Under the pieces are notes generated by a model that ran no database searches, was not told the origin of the DNA, and saw nothing but the letters and a program-made list of their open reading frames with translations. Source: Planctomycetaceae bacterium (GTDB taxonomy: Bacteria; Planctomycetota; Planctomycetia; Pirellulales; Thermoguttaceae). From it: DNA of 5,771 nucleotides. The translations under genes were made by a program, and so were the position numbers. Location: NCBI GenBank assembly GCA_031278315.1, contig JAITKS010000087.1:1-5771 (forward strand), written 5' to 3'. Below are positions 5,641-5,771 of this stretch, piece by piece (the stretch's first letter is position 1; each line of letters starts with the position of its first letter).

Positions 5641-5718
5641 CGGGATCGCGGTCGTCTCGACCGCATCTTTAGGCGTTTTTTGTACAAAAAAGATGCAGGC
5701 GGGACGCCTGCGTTCCCG
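5641..5718. repeat. GC-rich paired-hairpin palindrome resembling a BIME/REP doublet
   Basis: A 78-base GC-rich island sits in otherwise AT-rich DNA. Its two 30-base ends (5641-5670 and the reverse complement of 5689-5718) agree at 24 of 30 positions. Each end holds its own 7-bp hairpin with a 3-base loop: GCGGTCG-TCT-CGACCGC (5648-5664) and GCAGGCG-GGA-CGCCTGC (5695-5711). Two stem pairs differ between the two hairpins and both differences are compensated (G-C to A-T and T-A to G-C). The middle contains GCATCTTT (5663-5670) pairing with AAAGATGC (5689-5696) around an inner palindrome, TTTTTTGTACAAAAAA (5676-5691). This layout is like the inverted REP pairs (BIMEs) dispersed in bacterial genomes. 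The copy number in this genome cannot be seen from one window. Confidence 0.7.
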
Positions 5719-5771
5719 CCTAAAATATTTTTTAGTAATTCACTTAAATTTAAAATCTAAAATTACAAAAT

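Larger units (their letters stand above)
4998..5771. other. 774-base AT-rich region without genes, upstream of the exosortase
   Basis: No frame on either strand gives a credible protein, and stop codons are dense throughout. I see no tRNA and no riboswitch that I recognise. What it does hold is listed separately: two promoter candidates toward the exosortase, a 12-bp inverted repeat, a hairpin at 5502-5519 and a GC-rich double-hairpin element at 5641-5718. The stretch from about 5201 to 5640 is otherwise featureless AT-rich DNA apart from the promoter at 5284-5312. Confidence 0.7.

Overview
The window is AT-rich DNA with four genes, all read from the minus strand, so gene order runs from right to left. 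Going leftward these are an exosortase-family membrane protein (3519-4997), a Wzc-type polysaccharide chain-length/co-polymerase protein with a fused C-terminal P-loop domain (984-3305), a tandem ACT-domain protein (343-819), and the first 62 codons of an AAA-ATPase-like (DUF1703-type) protein that runs off the left edge (1-188). I see no tRNA, rRNA, CRISPR array or transposase gene.

The exosortase next to a Wzz/Wzc protein points to a Gram-negative (two-membrane) bacterium that makes an exopolysaccharide coupled to protein sorting. The long hydrophilic N-terminus of the exosortase, the AT-rich composition and the DUF1703-type ATPase would fit a planctomycete or another PVC lineage, perhaps a host- or sediment-associated one. 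This placement is inference and is not proven by the window.

Layout: 4998-5771 is a 774-base stretch without a gene, upstream of the exosortase. It carries two good sigma70-type promoter candidates facing the exosortase, a perfect 12-bp inverted repeat that overlaps the -35 of one of them, a small hairpin, and at 5641-5718 a GC-rich double-hairpin palindrome that stands out from its surroundings. The exosortase and Wzc-like genes are 213 bases apart, separated by two short tandem repeats, and both have clear Shine-Dalgarno sites. The ACT gene follows 164 bases after the Wzc-like stop, lacks a Shine-Dalgarno site, and is followed by a weak intrinsic terminator. The ATPase gene then has its own promoter with a perfect TTGACA -35, so it is probably a separate transcription unit.

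How they may work together: exosortases process and anchor proteins bearing C-terminal sorting signals and are usually encoded beside exopolysaccharide genes, while Wzc-type proteins control polymer length and export. Both proteins show departures from their family norms that deserve a check. The exosortase has Asp where the third catalytic His is expected. The Wzc-like protein has Val where the Walker B Asp is expected and has almost no C-terminal tyrosine cluster. No sorting substrate (PEP-CTERM-like protein), glycosyltransferase or EpsI/DUF3485 partner lies in the window.
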